From positions 20,974,144 through 21,038,143 of the forward strand of contig OX459099.1 in the NCBI GenBank assembly GCA_949775045.1: a DNA stretch of 64,000 nucleotides, given 5' to 3'. This DNA is from Metridium senile. Lineage: Eukaryota; Cnidaria; Anthozoa; Actiniaria; Metridiidae. Positions 53,224 through 64,000 of the stretch are shown one piece after another. The notes below the pieces were generated by a model. The model saw only the letters and a program-made list of their open reading frames with translations. It searched no databases and was not told where the DNA came from. The position numbers and the translations under genes are program-made. How positions within the stretch are numbered: the first letter of the stretch is position 1; each line of letters opens with the position of its first letter.

Positions 53224-55619
53224 CTGCAATGACCAAAATTTATATTGTGATCATTTTTTATAGATTAAAAAGTTAATGAAATATTTCAAGTTTCTAAATA
53301 CACAGAAATAAAAAAAATCCTTTACATTTATCGATTACCACATCAGTATGGGGTTTTTCATGGCAGCTGCCATGCATGTTTGTGGGCAAGTACAAAAGAA
53401 AATTTTTGAATGACAAAGGATTTCAGTTCCCTTATTGAGAGAAAAGCTCCATTGTTTTGACCACAAACATGGCTTCCAAGTTATATCTCAGTCTATAAGC
53501 TTTTTCTAATTTGTTTCAATATTTTTTTTTATTTTTGTCACAAATTTCATTGACTGCAGCACTCCAATAAGAAAAAAGAAACACTTTACAGTGGGATGGG
53601 CAAAAATCAACTTTTAATGTTTTCATAACTGTAATCTAGCTATCAGGAAATGGCATTGTGTGGCACCCAAGACTCAGTTGACCAATGATGAATGTATTAA
53701 TTCATATTCCTTTTTGCACAAGCTTTTTGGTAGTCCCTGTCAAATTTTCAAATGCTCAATTTGATGAAGCCAGATAGCTCCCCACAGAGACTAAAAGACT
53801 GCATATTCTATCAAAAGCCTGTGCATCGCATGCTGTAGTTATGTAGTAAGTTTTATTTAGGCCTATAGTTCAAATGTTGCATCTCAATCAAATGAAATTT
53901 ATGAATTCAAACATCGGTTTTGCTCATTAGATTACATTTGACACACATGAGATGAGATGAGACTTGGCCTAACTTTCTGATATTTTGTGGTTTAATTGTT
54001 TCATTAATTAGATTGATGTTATTAATTGATGTTATTAATACCATAGCTAAACTTTAATTAAGTGACCCTAGCTATTATATTTTTGTTGTAAAACAAAACA
54101 AATTCTTCAAGACATTGATGATTTATATTGATATTTCTTCATGTTAATCAGGCCGTATCAACAACACCACTCATGTGCGAAAAATCACAAAAAAACTTGA
54201 AATGATTATTGCAGTCATACATGCTACATTGATTTTCTCACGACATGACCAGAACTGTGGAATATAATGCTATAAAGACTCATAAAATGTCATAAAACTG
54301 CAAAACTTGAAGAATATATAATAAAAATTGTTTTTAGAAACAGCTGTTTTATAAAGGTTGTCAAAAGTGGTATATGTCATATTGCAGTATTTCATGTATA
54401 ACATTTTCAAATAAATAATTGAGGTTTTTTTTAATGGTTTTGTGAAAAAAATAACAACACTAAACGTTATAACTTCCATGTTGTTTATAATGCGTTTAAT
54501 TATTGATACTTCAGCTGTATATTTAAGTTTATGTGTCAATTATGTGCCAATAATTTAAGTCACATGCATGCATTCCCATGCAGCTTCTATTTTGGAATGA
54601 TCGCGACCTGTAGCCTTGAACAACCTTTCCATATATATAAAAAATATATAATCTTTAATAATTAAGGATTCCAACTTCACCAAAGTGATTTAAAGATGTC
54701 CTATTAAATATAGGACAAAACGAAACAAACAAATATATATTAATTAACATAAAAATATAAAAGATATTTAGATACAAGAACAATCTATTAAATCCTTAAT
54801 TACATTAATTAAGTGAAATACTATTGTAAATCATTTGCATTCGTAGTTAAACTTCCTGAGATAATTAACTTCTTTTATAAAGATTTATTGTTTGAAAAGT
54901 TTACAAAGTAATTTACTTTTTGTAATTCGATAAACTAGAACTCGATACATGGGTGTATCTATGAACGATTCAAAACAATGGTATCCCAATCTTACAGGGT
55001 CAAACTTTAACATATTATTAATCTATGATAATTATAATCTTTCCATTTAGAATATGTTATCGGCTCTTAAGTTTGGCGATTCGCTTTATTGAAGCTAAGT
55101 ACGTAAAAAGCAAAATTCACACGAGAAAGCAATATTCACAGAGCGAATCGCTCTGCGTCAGAATAAGACTAAAATACTACAACTTTAAAGTCAATACCTT
55201 TGCATAATTGTCCCTCTTGGATTCTCGAGTTATTTACTTTAGTATTAATGAAGAATAAGTAGTGTTCTTGTGGTAAAATTCGCTATAAAGCAAAGTTTTT
55301 AAACTTGCACATCGCTCCATGCGTTTTCACGTCACATCGCTATCTGCATGTGATCGATTTAGTCACGCATGACTGCAGAACGATTTGACGCAAACTTGTC
55401 ACACAAGCGTGACGTAATATGTCACAGCAAATCAATCCTCAAAAACAAAATGATAGCTTAAATATTCTAACTTTATTCAAGCTGTGAATACACACAGCAT
55501 AGCTTTTAACCACTTTCGATTTGCAGTTATTCAGAGGAAAAAAAATGATTAATTTTACGTGACTGAAACGATGACGCAAGGTTGCGTGACAATTGCGTGA
55601 CATAACATCGAGCGCCAAA
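53224..55619. other. 2.4-kb AT-rich interval, no gene recognised
   Basis: It should hold the 5' exon of the NRARP-like gene (minus) and the ECI1 promoter (plus). I see no conserved protein block, RNA gene or strong repeat. 55560-55615 contains TGACGCAAGG, GCGTGACAATT and GCGTGACATAA words that could be CRE/AP-1-like promoter sites. Confidence 0.4.
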
Positions 55620-58600
55620 ATGGCGTACGCCATGTTTGCAAAACTACCTAAAAACTATGCTCTACAATCAAAATCAGGTAACAAAATCCCTGTATTTGCC
55701 ATCATTATGAACTTAACTATCATAAGTGTTTTTATTTTTCAGTTCGTTGGATTTATAATGCAGTTCAAAAAAGGCAATCTTCCCAAATGAAGATTGATTA
55801 CAGTGATGGTGATGGTGATGTAGCTACGTTCTCTCTCAAACGACCACCTGTAAATAGCTTTAGCATGGACTTTATGAACGAGATTATTCGTGGTCTAGAG
55901 ACAGTGGAAAATAAGAAATGTCGTGGACTGATTATTACATCTGTGAGTTTTTTAACTAAGCTAAAGTTAGTATACCGTTGAATATGGAAATAGCTGATTG
56001 TATTATAATGATGGTATAAATCACTACCATTGAGGGGATTATCATGGGTAATGATGATGATTACATAAATGATAATAATAGAAATTGTGAGAATTAATGA
56101 TGATATCGATGTTATTGATGATGGTGATGATGATAATGATTAATGATGATTATGATAATGATGATCGATAGCGTGGACCAACGTACTATATGGTTTTCAA
56201 GTACCTGACTCTTCCACCACTATTTATCTTAAGAATCTCAAATTCCTTTTCAAATTCACAATCCCACAGTAAATTTCACTGCTACAATTCCCAATTTCCT
56301 TGCATCCTGAATCCCTCATCCAATATTTGCTGAACATCATATCCAAAAACATGATTTATAGTACCTTACAAATTATTATGATTATGATGGTTTATGATAT
56401 GATTAGTCTGTCGATATAAAGCAAAATGTAATAATTATTTAATAAACACTATTATTATAATTAATGTTTTTTCAAATATCCTCATTTCTAACTCTGTTGC
56501 AATCATTTCTATCCAGGATATTCCTAACGTATTTTGTGCTGGACTCGATCTAAAAGAAGTTATACAATCAGACAAAGACAGACTGGTCATATTTCGTAGA
56601 ACCTTCCAGAAGATGTGGTCTAGTTTATATGGATCCAGTTTGGTTACCATGGCAGCAATCAAGGTATGGTCAGTGACACCTTAATTCAAGCAACGTTAAA
56701 CTTCAATCTCTAAAAGTTCATGATGTCATTTTTATTGAAGTAAAGCTCTGTACAGTTCCAGTACATGCACAGATCCAGACCAGTGGGCTTTAATTTGCGG
56801 AAACTGGTCAGATGATCAGTGTTTACTATATATTTGTCAACAGATCAATTTTACAGCATAGTTTTATAAATACTGCACTCTTTGCAAGCCTTCTAATGTT
56901 CAAAAATGGTCAACTTTAGGTCTGAATCTGTCAATCTATCCCTTCAATATTGGCCTTTTCAATATCGAGCAAGGGACTGGGTACAAGTGTGAAAAACTAA
57001 TTTAAGAAATGTATGGTGTCTTCCAAAACGTCCTTACAAACCCATATATTCTTTGTATTTTCAAAAAAAATTAAAATACCATAATTTCGTTGCAATTTGC
57101 ACAAACTTGTTCAAACTTTCAATTCTTACTAATTTGTATTTGTTCTTTAATGTGAAGGGGTTTATTTTTGAATTAAATTAATTTTGAGAAACTTGGTTCC
57201 AGTCCCTTACTCGATATGAAAAAGGCTAATTGGACGGGTTTCACGTACACTATGTTATTCTATATATTAATTCATACCTAATATTTTGATATCACTTTGC
57301 ATGTACATAGGGCCACGCTATAGCAGGTGGATGTGTGTTATCTCTTGCATGTGACTACTCTGTAATGGCCACTGGTTACAGGATAGGACTACCTGAACTT
57401 GCTCTGGTAAGATCCACAATAATTAATAACTAATTTTGAAAATCAAAGCTATTGTTATTTGCTAAACTTTTTTTTCCATTTTTTTCAGGGGCTCTATTTG
57501 TCTCCATGGTAACTATAAGTTCTGGTCACTATATATGACATTAAACTTTTGAAAAATTGAATTTTTTTAATAAATGGCATAGTAGAGGAAGATTTAGTTT
57601 TAAGTCTTCCCCCCAAGGGGGAGCTAGGCCAGGGATCCTTAATCAAGTGGCTGCATGCAATCTATTCAATACTATCACCTTTATACGACTAAGACTAGCA
57701 GTAAGCAGCTAAAATATCATGGCCAAAACATATGACATTCATGTGTCAAACTTTACTTATTATGAATAACTTTTATCTGCCTATCTTATGTTCATGCCAG
57801 TAATGTTTTGTTTTTATAAACATATTTTATTCACATATTAACCCCAAGAGCAAGAGCTCATCGATGGGGTCTATATAGTATTTACAATACAACAAATTAA
57901 ATGGAGTTTTAGGACTATAGAATAAAGTACATATAATAAATATAATATAATAAAGAAAAGTGAAGCAAAAAAAGTTATAAAAGTATGTATATGAAAGGCA
58001 ATACACATTAAATTAAATGTATAATTTAATATGAAAACAAGCGAGAAGAAATTACAACGTTTCGTTGTCATCGCGACAACATTCTCAAGTAAATGATGGT
58101 GGAAATAGAAAAAAATATTTATAGTCTCAGTTGTTGTTGCTGTTGACAGTGTTGTTAGAATGTCCAATCATATGTTTGTAGATTGATGACGATTTTTGTG
58201 AATGCTCGGAGATTTGTTGATGGAGGTGTCGCATGGTAATTCCCACATATTCTGCATCGCACAGACTACATTGAAATTGTGTCCCTTGTTCTCAGGATGT
58301 CTGGTACTTTAATCAATGCAGTGGGACGAAACACGGCGGAGAAAATCATATATAAGGCTCAGGTGTTTTCCTCTGAAAAAGCTGCTGATATTGGCATGAT
58401 TCATAGTGCTGTCCCTTCTGATAATGTCATGCAAATAGCACAAGAAGAGATGGCAAGAAGACTTGCAACAATAGGTGGGAATGATTAGTAATTTGGCTAA
58501 TTAGAAACTGTGAATTAAATTGTGCTTGGAGATTGGAGATCAGAAGCTCCCTTCCTTTTCCCTCTCATTCATCTCGTTCTTCTTCTCCCATTTATCTCTG

Positions 58601-59049
58601 CACTTCCATTTACCCCCCTCTCTCCCTTCTTCTCCCATTTATCTCTGCACTCCCATTTATCCCCCTCTCCCCCTCTCTCCCCTCCCACTTCTTCTTCTCC
58701 CATTTATCTCTGCACTTCCATTTTTCCCCCTTTTTCCCCCATCTCTTTCCCCCCTACCACTTCTTCTTCTCCCATTAATCTCTGCATTCCCATTTATCCC
58801 CCTCTCTCTCCCTTCCCCCTCAATTACCTGAAAATTACCCTATAATTTCGTAATTGATAAAAATGTCATTTTCCTCATCTTTTTTTAGATGAACCAAGAA
58901 AAAGATGCAAGACATTTTTTCGAAAGGATTTGCTTGACCTATTGGAGAGAACCAAAGAAGAGGACATTGAAATATTTCTATCTACAATAATGAACGAAGG
59001 CACTAGAAAACAGATAGAATCACGGTTCAAACTACTAAAGACTAAATAA
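55620..59049 (+). CDS. ECI1: Mitochondrial enoyl-CoA delta(3,2)-isomerase 1
   Basis: Moves 3-cis/trans double bonds to 2-trans during beta-oxidation of unsaturated fatty acids in the mitochondrial matrix. Exons 55620-55677, 55743-55942, 56517-56663, 57311-57406, 57489-57508, 58296-58474, 58889-59049 join in phase to 286 residues (human 302). The N-terminus (basic, no acidic residue before MKIDYSDGD) suits a mitochondrial presequence. Crotonase-fold features: KRPPVNSFSMDF, the oxyanion-hole segments VFCAGLDLKE and AIAGGCVLSLACDY, and GLPELALGLYLSPW, aligned with human GLNETQLGIIAPFW so that the Glu is the catalytic base. The C-terminal helix ends SRFKLLKTK. The fifth exon is only 20 nt. The acceptor of exon 6 abuts a Penelope-like fragment. 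Confidence 0.95.
58040..58293 (-). pseudogene. Penelope-like retroelement fragment (GIY-YIG end)
   Basis: On the minus strand 58293-58141 reads EQGTQFQCSLCDAEYVG, then TMRHLHQQISEH, then SIYKHMIGH, the pattern of the GIY-YIG endonuclease of Penelope-like elements (C-x2-C, YVG-x-T-x-R-x-L, EH). It is followed by an ACGAAACGTTG block near 58060 of the kind found at the ends of these elements. It is truncated on both sides, with no reverse transcriptase. Located in ECI1 intron 5 and touching the acceptor of exon 6. Confidence 0.75.
58540..58825. repeat. Pyrimidine-rich ~50-60-bp tandem repeat, ECI1 intron 6
   Basis: About five imperfect copies of CTTCTTCTCCCATTTATCTC plus TGCACTTCCATTTA-like sequence, nearly pure C/T on the sense strand. 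Confidence 0.85.
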
Positions 59050-59094
59050 AAATATTATGTGCACATGCATGCATGCACTAATACAAAATAATGT

Positions 59095-59166
59095 TAGGTA
59101 ATATAATGAAATTTGTAACACCTGGAAAACTTAACCTTACTGTTTCAAGCTTTAGCCCTTCGTTGG
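59095..59166 (-). repeat. Dispersed retroelement tail
   Basis: GGTAATATAATGAAATTTGT to GCTTTAGCCCTTCGTTGGAG, matching inverted sequence at 9190 and the block at 63690-63770. Confidence 0.75.
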
Positions 59167-59170
59167 AGTA

Positions 59171-59462
59171 GAGTGCTTACACTATGTCCATGAAATAGAA
59201 TCTAAATAGTTCCTACATATTAGTTTTTATTTAGTCACTATTAGTCACTATCACTCAACTGGAACAGCTTTAGTAACAATAGACCACAATACACAAGGGA
59301 AATCAAATACTCAAAACCATAGAAAGTTAATACTTTATTCATTGTGTATTGTTACTAAAGCTGTTCCAGTTGAGTGATAGTGACTAATAGTCACTAAATA
59401 AAAACTATTAGTTAGTAACTATTTAGATTTTATTTCATGGACATAGTGTAAGCACTCTAAAA
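59171..59462. mobile_element. ~290-bp foldback element downstream of ECI1
   Basis: Ends AGTGCTTACACTATGTCCAT and its complement. Inner arms around ACTATCACTCAACTGGAACA are nearly perfect inverted copies. Inserted directly next to the dispersed tail at 59095. Confidence 0.75.
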
Positions 59463-59540
59463 GGAATGAACACTTTTCAACTCGACTATAAACGACACCT
59501 AATTATGTCGAAATCAAGAGAAGCCTGCGTAAACAGACCC

Positions 59541-59830
59541 TTATTAGGGGCCGACCATTTAACTTTTGAGGGGGGAGGGGGGGGGGGGGCTGGGCAAATA
59601 CCAAAAAAAAATTCGAGCACAGCCTTAAATAGAAAAATAAAATTCGAGAACAGCAAATATTCTGAAAAGAAAGATTCGTGCACATACTTAGAGTGGGAAA
59701 AAAAATATCGTGCAAAAAAAAAATTGCCCAACTCAAAAATGATCCCAAAGAAAAGTATAAACCTGGACAACTCGGGATCGATGGAGCATGCATGTTGAAT
59801 TGAAAACAATCAAATTTCATTTTCTACCTC
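59541..59830. repeat. Dispersed repeat with poly-G and TTCGAGCACAG words
   Basis: Starts GGCCGACCATTTAACTTTTG followed by a long G run, then A-rich sequence with repeated ATTCGAG/ATTCGTG words. The ends resemble those of 61207-61494. The open frames here are low complexity. Confidence 0.5.
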
Positions 59831-60232
59831 TTGGTTTCCGTTCTGAACATCGTACATCTTCAAGATAAGAGCTGCAACACTGACTTCTGGCCGTTGTTTG
59901 AAATAATTAAGCCAGCAACATCATACGTCTATATTTTCGGAAATCAAAATTTATTGCGAAGGAACAAAACATTGTGAAGAACATCATTTCCATTGATGGT
60001 TTTTATTAATCTTAATGTATTTTCGTTATAATGTATTATCAATAACCATTAATTGAAATCGCAAGAGAATATCAACGCTAATTAACGCGTGGGATGCTTT
60101 AAGTGATGTTTTATGTCAGTTTCACCTGTTGTTGTCTGTTGTTGCTGTTTTAATTTTGTGTTGTGTTGTATTTGTTTTTATTGCATTTTTTTTTAAATAA
60201 TAGTTTTCGTTTTTCATGCTTTCATATAATAA

Positions 60233-60239
60233 TAATAAC

Positions 60240-60328
<89 letters not shown>

Positions 60329-60330
60329 GG
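60233..60330. repeat. (AAT)n microsatellite
   Basis: About 30 ATA/AAT triplets, one interruption near the start. Confidence 0.97.
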
Positions 60331-60753
60331 TTTATTTAGAAATACTTTCGCACCTTAAACGGTGAATTACAGTATTATAGTAATATATATGTACACACAG
60401 GCGAAATAGTAAATTTAAAATTTTGGCATAGTTTTTTTGTCTCGCTAATCTTTACCAGCCGTCCGAAAGAAACTATTTCTCACAATATAATCATAGGCTC
60501 GCTATAATACACGGACCAAATGCTGCTATTTAGACGGTTAAAAAGATAAAATTGTATCTGTCAAGAACCGAGGTTTTTTTTTAAATGCCAGTAACTGCTC
60601 AAGAGAGAAATTTTTGGCATTCTGTTTACGCTTGGTCTTGATTCTGAAAACCGACATAGGCTTCCATATTGTAATAAATCTACTGCTGTTAAAACCTGAA
60701 AAATGTTTAGCAACAATTCAATTCCAAGAAAATATCCAAATTCGTTCAACAGA

Positions 60754-60984
60754 GGCTACGTTTACACGGTACCGGACAAATTTTTGACCAGTCAAAAAAA
60801 CATCCGCTTAGGGGTTCCGTTCACACGGGACCACGCTAAACGTGCAATAATTTGGACGCCTAACCGATCAAATATATATTCGTCTGAACAGGACGAAAAA
60901 AATTGTTCGGTTCCGTGTGAACAGCATGTTCAGGACGATTTTTTGACCGGTCAAAAATTCGTCCGGTCCCGTGTAAACCTAGCC
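60754..60984. mobile_element. PIF/Harbinger-like MITE (GGCTACGTTTACAC ends), copy 2
   Basis: 231-bp relative of 32018-32210, sharing GGCTACGTTTACACGGTACC, AAACGTGCAATAATTTGGAC and the inverted end. It carries about 40 extra central bases, and its flanking triplets (AGA and TTA) do not match. Confidence 0.75.
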
Positions 60985-61206
60985 TTATTTTAGCTTTCCT
61001 GTGGATTTTTGAATCGCTTGATCACTCATAATGAAGGCATGCATGTTTGACTCAGTTTTCAACGAAATGCTCCCGTTTGTGTTAATTATCAAAAAAGATT
61101 ACAAAATGGATATGGTTAAGTGGTAATAGAACTTCGTGCCGTGTTATTTTGATCTGAAATCGTACTTGTACTGTGGTTTACATCTCTGATTATGCTGTCA
61201 GTAAGC

Positions 61207-61494
61207 GACGGACCATTAGAAAAACCCGGAGGGGGAGGGGGGGGGGGTTAAAATTCCCCCAAAAAAACTCCTGCAGAGGAATATTGTGAGAAAAAAAAAA
61301 CCTGCAGGGGAACTGATTGAGAGAAAAAAAAATCCTGCAGGGAATCAAGACCCCCTAAAAGGGCTTGAAACCCAAGAAAGAAAAATCCTGCAGACATTTG
61401 TCTCCGAAAACAAAATCCTGCACAGATTTTTTTCTGCCCCATCCCCCCCCCCCCCCCCCCCCCCCCATCCCCGGGGGTTTTCTAATGGTCCGTC
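61207..61494. mobile_element. MITE-like element with GACGGACCATTAGAAAA ends
   Basis: GACGGACCATTAGAAAAACC at the left is mirrored by GGTTTTCTAATGGTCC at the right. The interior has poly-G on the left, poly-C on the right and four to five TCCTGCAG words between. About 350 bp upstream of the GPCR start. Confidence 0.72.
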
Positions 61495-61844
61495 CCTAAG
61501 TACATGTCGCAGACATTAATGTCACCAATAAAATTCCGTGCGATGGGGAGGTTTAGTAAAAGTCTTCCATTAACAACTTAACTTCCTTGCAGCTTTTGTA
61601 TTTTACATCCTGGTTGATAACACTGCACTTCTTAAAATCATTATCCAGCAGACAGCTGGAGCATATTTGCCTGTTAGTCTTCCATCAAGCAAGTTACCTG
61701 TATGACAAAAGTGATCATTTACTCGTTTTTGAACTACTATTGCGCGAGGGAACTTTCATGATTTAAAACATTGCTCTTTTTAAAGAACCGATCGATCAAT
61801 AATCCGTTCCAGTTTCGTCATTAAAGAGGTCATTCAAGATCAGC

Positions 61845-63374
61845 ATGTCAGAAAACACGACTGCTACGCCATGGTCTATTCACGTCGACTGCCCCAAGTC
61901 GTACATTTATCGGGGATCTTCCTTAATGATTTTATTTATCATTTTATTTCTGAACGGATCCATCATTTTCGTGTTTGTTCGCAAACATCGCCCTTTTTCG
62001 GTTGCTAACATCGTAGTTCTTCACTTGAGTGTAGCTGACTTTTGGTACGTCTTAACGTCAATTCCTTACGGTTTGGCAGTGCTAGCACGAAGTCCATTGG
62101 CCAGTACTTTTTTTTGTCAGCTGAATGCTTTTACCGCTCGATTCACATACTGTTCTTCAATATATCTGATAACAGTATTGTCAGCTTGTCGTTGCTACAG
62201 TATTTTACAACCTTTTCGCCACCGTGTACACATTTACCCGTCCAGAGTTAACAAGATCTGCCTCGGTGCTTGGTGTTTGTCTTTAGTTTTCGCGCTTACG
62301 CCTTTCTTCGGTTGGGGAGAGTACCAGATCATCGATGGGCAGTGTTGGTGTAATTTTGATTCACATAAATATCCCTACAACTGGTTCGTGTTTTTCGTCT
62401 TATTCTATGTTCTACCAACAATGATAAATACTGTGATGTTTGTAAGCACAGCAAAAGCTTTTATGACACGAAAGAACTTGGCTACAACAAGGAGCCAGAA
62501 AAAAGATAAACCCGATATTTCTAGCTCGACATTGTTTTCTGGGAAAAAAAGAAAGTTCGTAGTTCCTTCAGATGGTGTTCAAGGCGTTTTCAAAAACAAA
62601 GACCCAAACGAAACATGCCATCAAAGTGAAACACCCAGAATTCAAGAGGCCGACAACTTCAAGTCGACATGTGAAACTAAAGTTAACATGAATAGTCAAG
62701 GAATTGGACCAAGCCACAGTCCCAAGGATTTGCCACACTTACATCAACCAAAGTCCAAACCGTCCAAACAATCTGAAAATAACATTCAGTTGCAAACGAT
62801 CAATAAAATTGGAGTCGATGTTCAAGTTCATATTAACAACATCGATATTGAAAAACATGTTAGAAGAAAACTATTCTACGTTAACCCAACCAATCAACCA
62901 GTAAATCACAACAACCTTCAAATGGTATCTCAACCACAGTCTCAAAGAGCAAGCAAACTCAAGATCCAAACTGAAACTCACTTACAATGCATTGATGAAA
63001 GTGAAAGCAAAGTAATAGAAAACAATAACGACGTTGATAAACATGGAACACAAGAAAAACATCCAACATACAGCAGCAAGGAGGAAGAGCGCATCACCCC
63101 AAAAAAGCTATTATTAAACAAAAAAGTTAAAAAAGACTTCACAATGCTTATTGTGGTATTGTTATTTGCTTCGTTTGTCTTGTTTTGTAGTCCAACCTTC
63201 ATTGTCAGAACATTTTATGCCATTAATCCTGCCTCTGTTTCCTCTACAATGTTCAATATTGCGATGCAATTCAGTGCGATGAACTCGCTGATGAATCCAT
63301 TTTTGTACGGTTTACTGAATGAACAAATACGAACTAATGTGAAGAACCTATTGTGCTTTTGCTGGAAAAAGTAA
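61845..63374 (+). CDS. Intronless class A (rhodopsin-like) GPCR, orphan, 509 aa
   Basis: Seven-transmembrane receptor at the plasma membrane; ligand unknown. N4 lies in an NTT glycosylation site. TM1 (about 25-46) has the NG pair, TM2 has LSVAD (D65), and TM3 starts at C91. The DRY position reads C115-R116-C117, so only the Arg is kept. TM4 has W143 and TM5 has FYVLP. C91 probably pairs with C167 or C169 in loop 2. An exceptionally long third intracellular loop (about 205-430) is Ser, Lys, Asn and Gln rich. TM6 has FCSP in place of CWxP, and TM7 ends NPFLY (484-488). The retinal-binding Lys of opsins is absent (Ala at that position). Melatonin-, amine- or peptide-like assignments are all possible. 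Single-exon GPCRs are common in cnidarians and other invertebrates. Confidence 0.94.
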   Translation: MSENTTATPWSIHVDCPKSYIYRGSSLMILFIILFLNGSIIFVFVRKHRPFSVANIVVLHLSVADFWYVLTSIPYGLAVLARSPLASTFFCQLNAFTARFTYCSSIYLITVLSACRCYSILQPFRHRVHIYPSRVNKICLGAWCLSLVFALTPFFGWGEYQIIDGQCWCNFDSHKYPYNWFVFFVLFYVLPTMINTVMFVSTAKAFMTRKNLATTRSQKKDKPDISSSTLFSGKKRKFVVPSDGVQGVFKNKDPNETCHQSETPRIQEADNFKSTCETKVNMNSQGIGPSHSPKDLPHLHQPKSKPSKQSENNIQLQTINKIGVDVQVHINNIDIEKHVRRKLFYVNPTNQPVNHNNLQMVSQPQSQRASKLKIQTETHLQCIDESESKVIENNNDVDKHGTQEKHPTYSSKEEERITPKKLLLNKKVKKDFTMLIVVLLFASFVLFCSPTFIVRTFYAINPASVSSTMFNIAMQFSAMNSLMNPFLYGLLNEQIRTNVKNLLCFCWKK

Positions 63375-63394
63375 ATGAAACACATATATTCCTA

Positions 63395-63655
63395 TTGGTG
63401 TCACGCAAGGTTCTATTCTCGGACTGTTGCTATATATATAACCTATGTGAACGATCTACCTAATGTGTTAGAACACTGCAACGTTTCACTGTATATTGAT
63501 GGTACTATTTTACTTGATGCCTCAAACCCTTCTCAAGAGATCCAGCAAAAATGAACTTTGACTTGAACAGCGTTAGTGACTGGTTGATCGCTAATAAACT
63601 CACCTTGAACATTATAAAATCTACTTTTTTATTAATGAAAACTAGCGAGTAAACT
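63395..63655 (+). pseudogene. Decayed non-LTR retrotransposon reverse transcriptase
   Basis: Frame pieces GVTQGSILG, VNDLPNVLEHCNVSLYIDGT and SVSDWLIANKLTLN follow the order of LINE reverse transcriptase motifs (PQGSVLGPLL, YINDLP, YADDT, W-x-x-x-N-x-L-x-L-N). At least two frameshifts or stops separate them, and the catalytic YADD reads YIDG, so the copy is dead. Confidence 0.82.
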
Positions 63656-63785
63656 AGTATAGGCTGCGACGGTGTTTGATATAAATGATATAATATAATG
63701 AAATCTGTAACACCGTAAAAAATGTTGACTTAACTTTACTGACGTTGCGAGCTTTAGCCCTTCGTCGGAGCGATCTTCAGACAGT
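63640..63785. repeat. Dispersed retroelement tail behind the LINE fragment
   Basis: Inverted match to 9190-9340 (CTAGTATAGGCTGCG, TTACTGACGTTGCGAGC, GCTTTAGCCCTTCGTCGGAG). The rest of the window to 64000 shows no feature I can support. Confidence 0.7.
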
Positions 63786-64000
63786 CTTTAATCTACGGAA
63801 GATTGGTGTATCACCGGGACAAAGTCGTGGTTTGAGCACTGATATTCATTGAGCATGAGGACAATGTATACTTGTTCCAGTATAAATATATTATAAAAAA
63901 AAGGAAACATTAATAAAAAAAAAGCTTTGACGTTCATGTCTTCTAAAGTGGGGCACTATTTTGCAAACGTTCATTTCAAAAAGATCAGTACTAAGACTTT

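Noticed and set aside
58520..58845. Pro/Leu-Ser-rich 100-aa frames in three phases
   Set aside because: Pyrimidine-rich tandem repeat inside an ECI1 intron.
61845..63374. Opsin identity for the GPCR
   Set aside because: The retinal-linking Lys in TM7 is absent, with Ala six residues before the NP motif.

Overview
This is animal nuclear DNA: intron-rich genes with GT-AG introns, single-copy metazoan orthologues, abundant microsatellites, small foldback (MITE-like) elements, tRNA-derived SINE-like pieces, and fragments of LINE and Penelope-like retroelements. Base composition is AT-rich. The gene set and the style of the palindromic repeats suggest a marine invertebrate. A cnidarian such as a coral, sea anemone or octocoral is my best guess, but nothing in the window proves the phylum.

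Layout, left to right. (1) 492-11917, minus strand: a phosphoinositide-specific phospholipase C, delta/eta-like, whose 3' half (rest of the X box, then Y and C2) lies beyond the left edge; its introns are packed with satellites. (2) 12324-18961, plus strand: WBP11, a spliceosomal WW-domain-binding protein, head to head with the phospholipase across a 406-bp shared promoter. (3) 19417-25971, minus strand: a complete BEL/Pao LTR retrotransposon with two 529-bp LTRs that read identical, a 5-bp target duplication, a tRNA-Tyr primer site, a polypurine tract and one unbroken 1809-codon gag-pol frame. (4) 27382-47774, minus strand: BPTF/NURF301, reconstructed as 14 coding exons and about 3193 residues with consistent phases. 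(5) 48173-50632, plus strand: AIMP2, head to head with BPTF across 398 bp. (6) 52905-53223, minus strand: the last exon of an NRARP-like ankyrin protein. (7) 55620-59049, plus strand: ECI1, a mitochondrial enoyl-CoA isomerase with a 20-nt microexon. (8) 61845-63374, plus strand: an intronless rhodopsin-class GPCR. (9) 63395 onward: a decayed LINE reverse transcriptase.

The host genes do not form one pathway. They cover lipid signalling, splicing, chromatin remodelling (NURF), the aminoacyl-tRNA synthetase scaffold, Notch-type regulation, fatty-acid oxidation and sensory or hormone reception. What they share is architecture: two divergent bidirectional promoters, and introns that serve as landing sites for foldback DNA elements.

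Most notable for follow-up: the apparently fresh BEL/Pao insertion; a phospholipase C that seems to carry two N-terminal PH domains; an inverted-repeat pair bracketing a frame-neutral BPTF exon; a Penelope GIY-YIG fragment abutting an ECI1 splice acceptor; the 20-nt ECI1 exon; and a BPTF exon of 4.8 kb built on repeated VTQ motifs with an internal 27-bp coding minisatellite. Gene coordinates were checked by hand through splice phase; repeat boundaries are approximate unless a target duplication is quoted.
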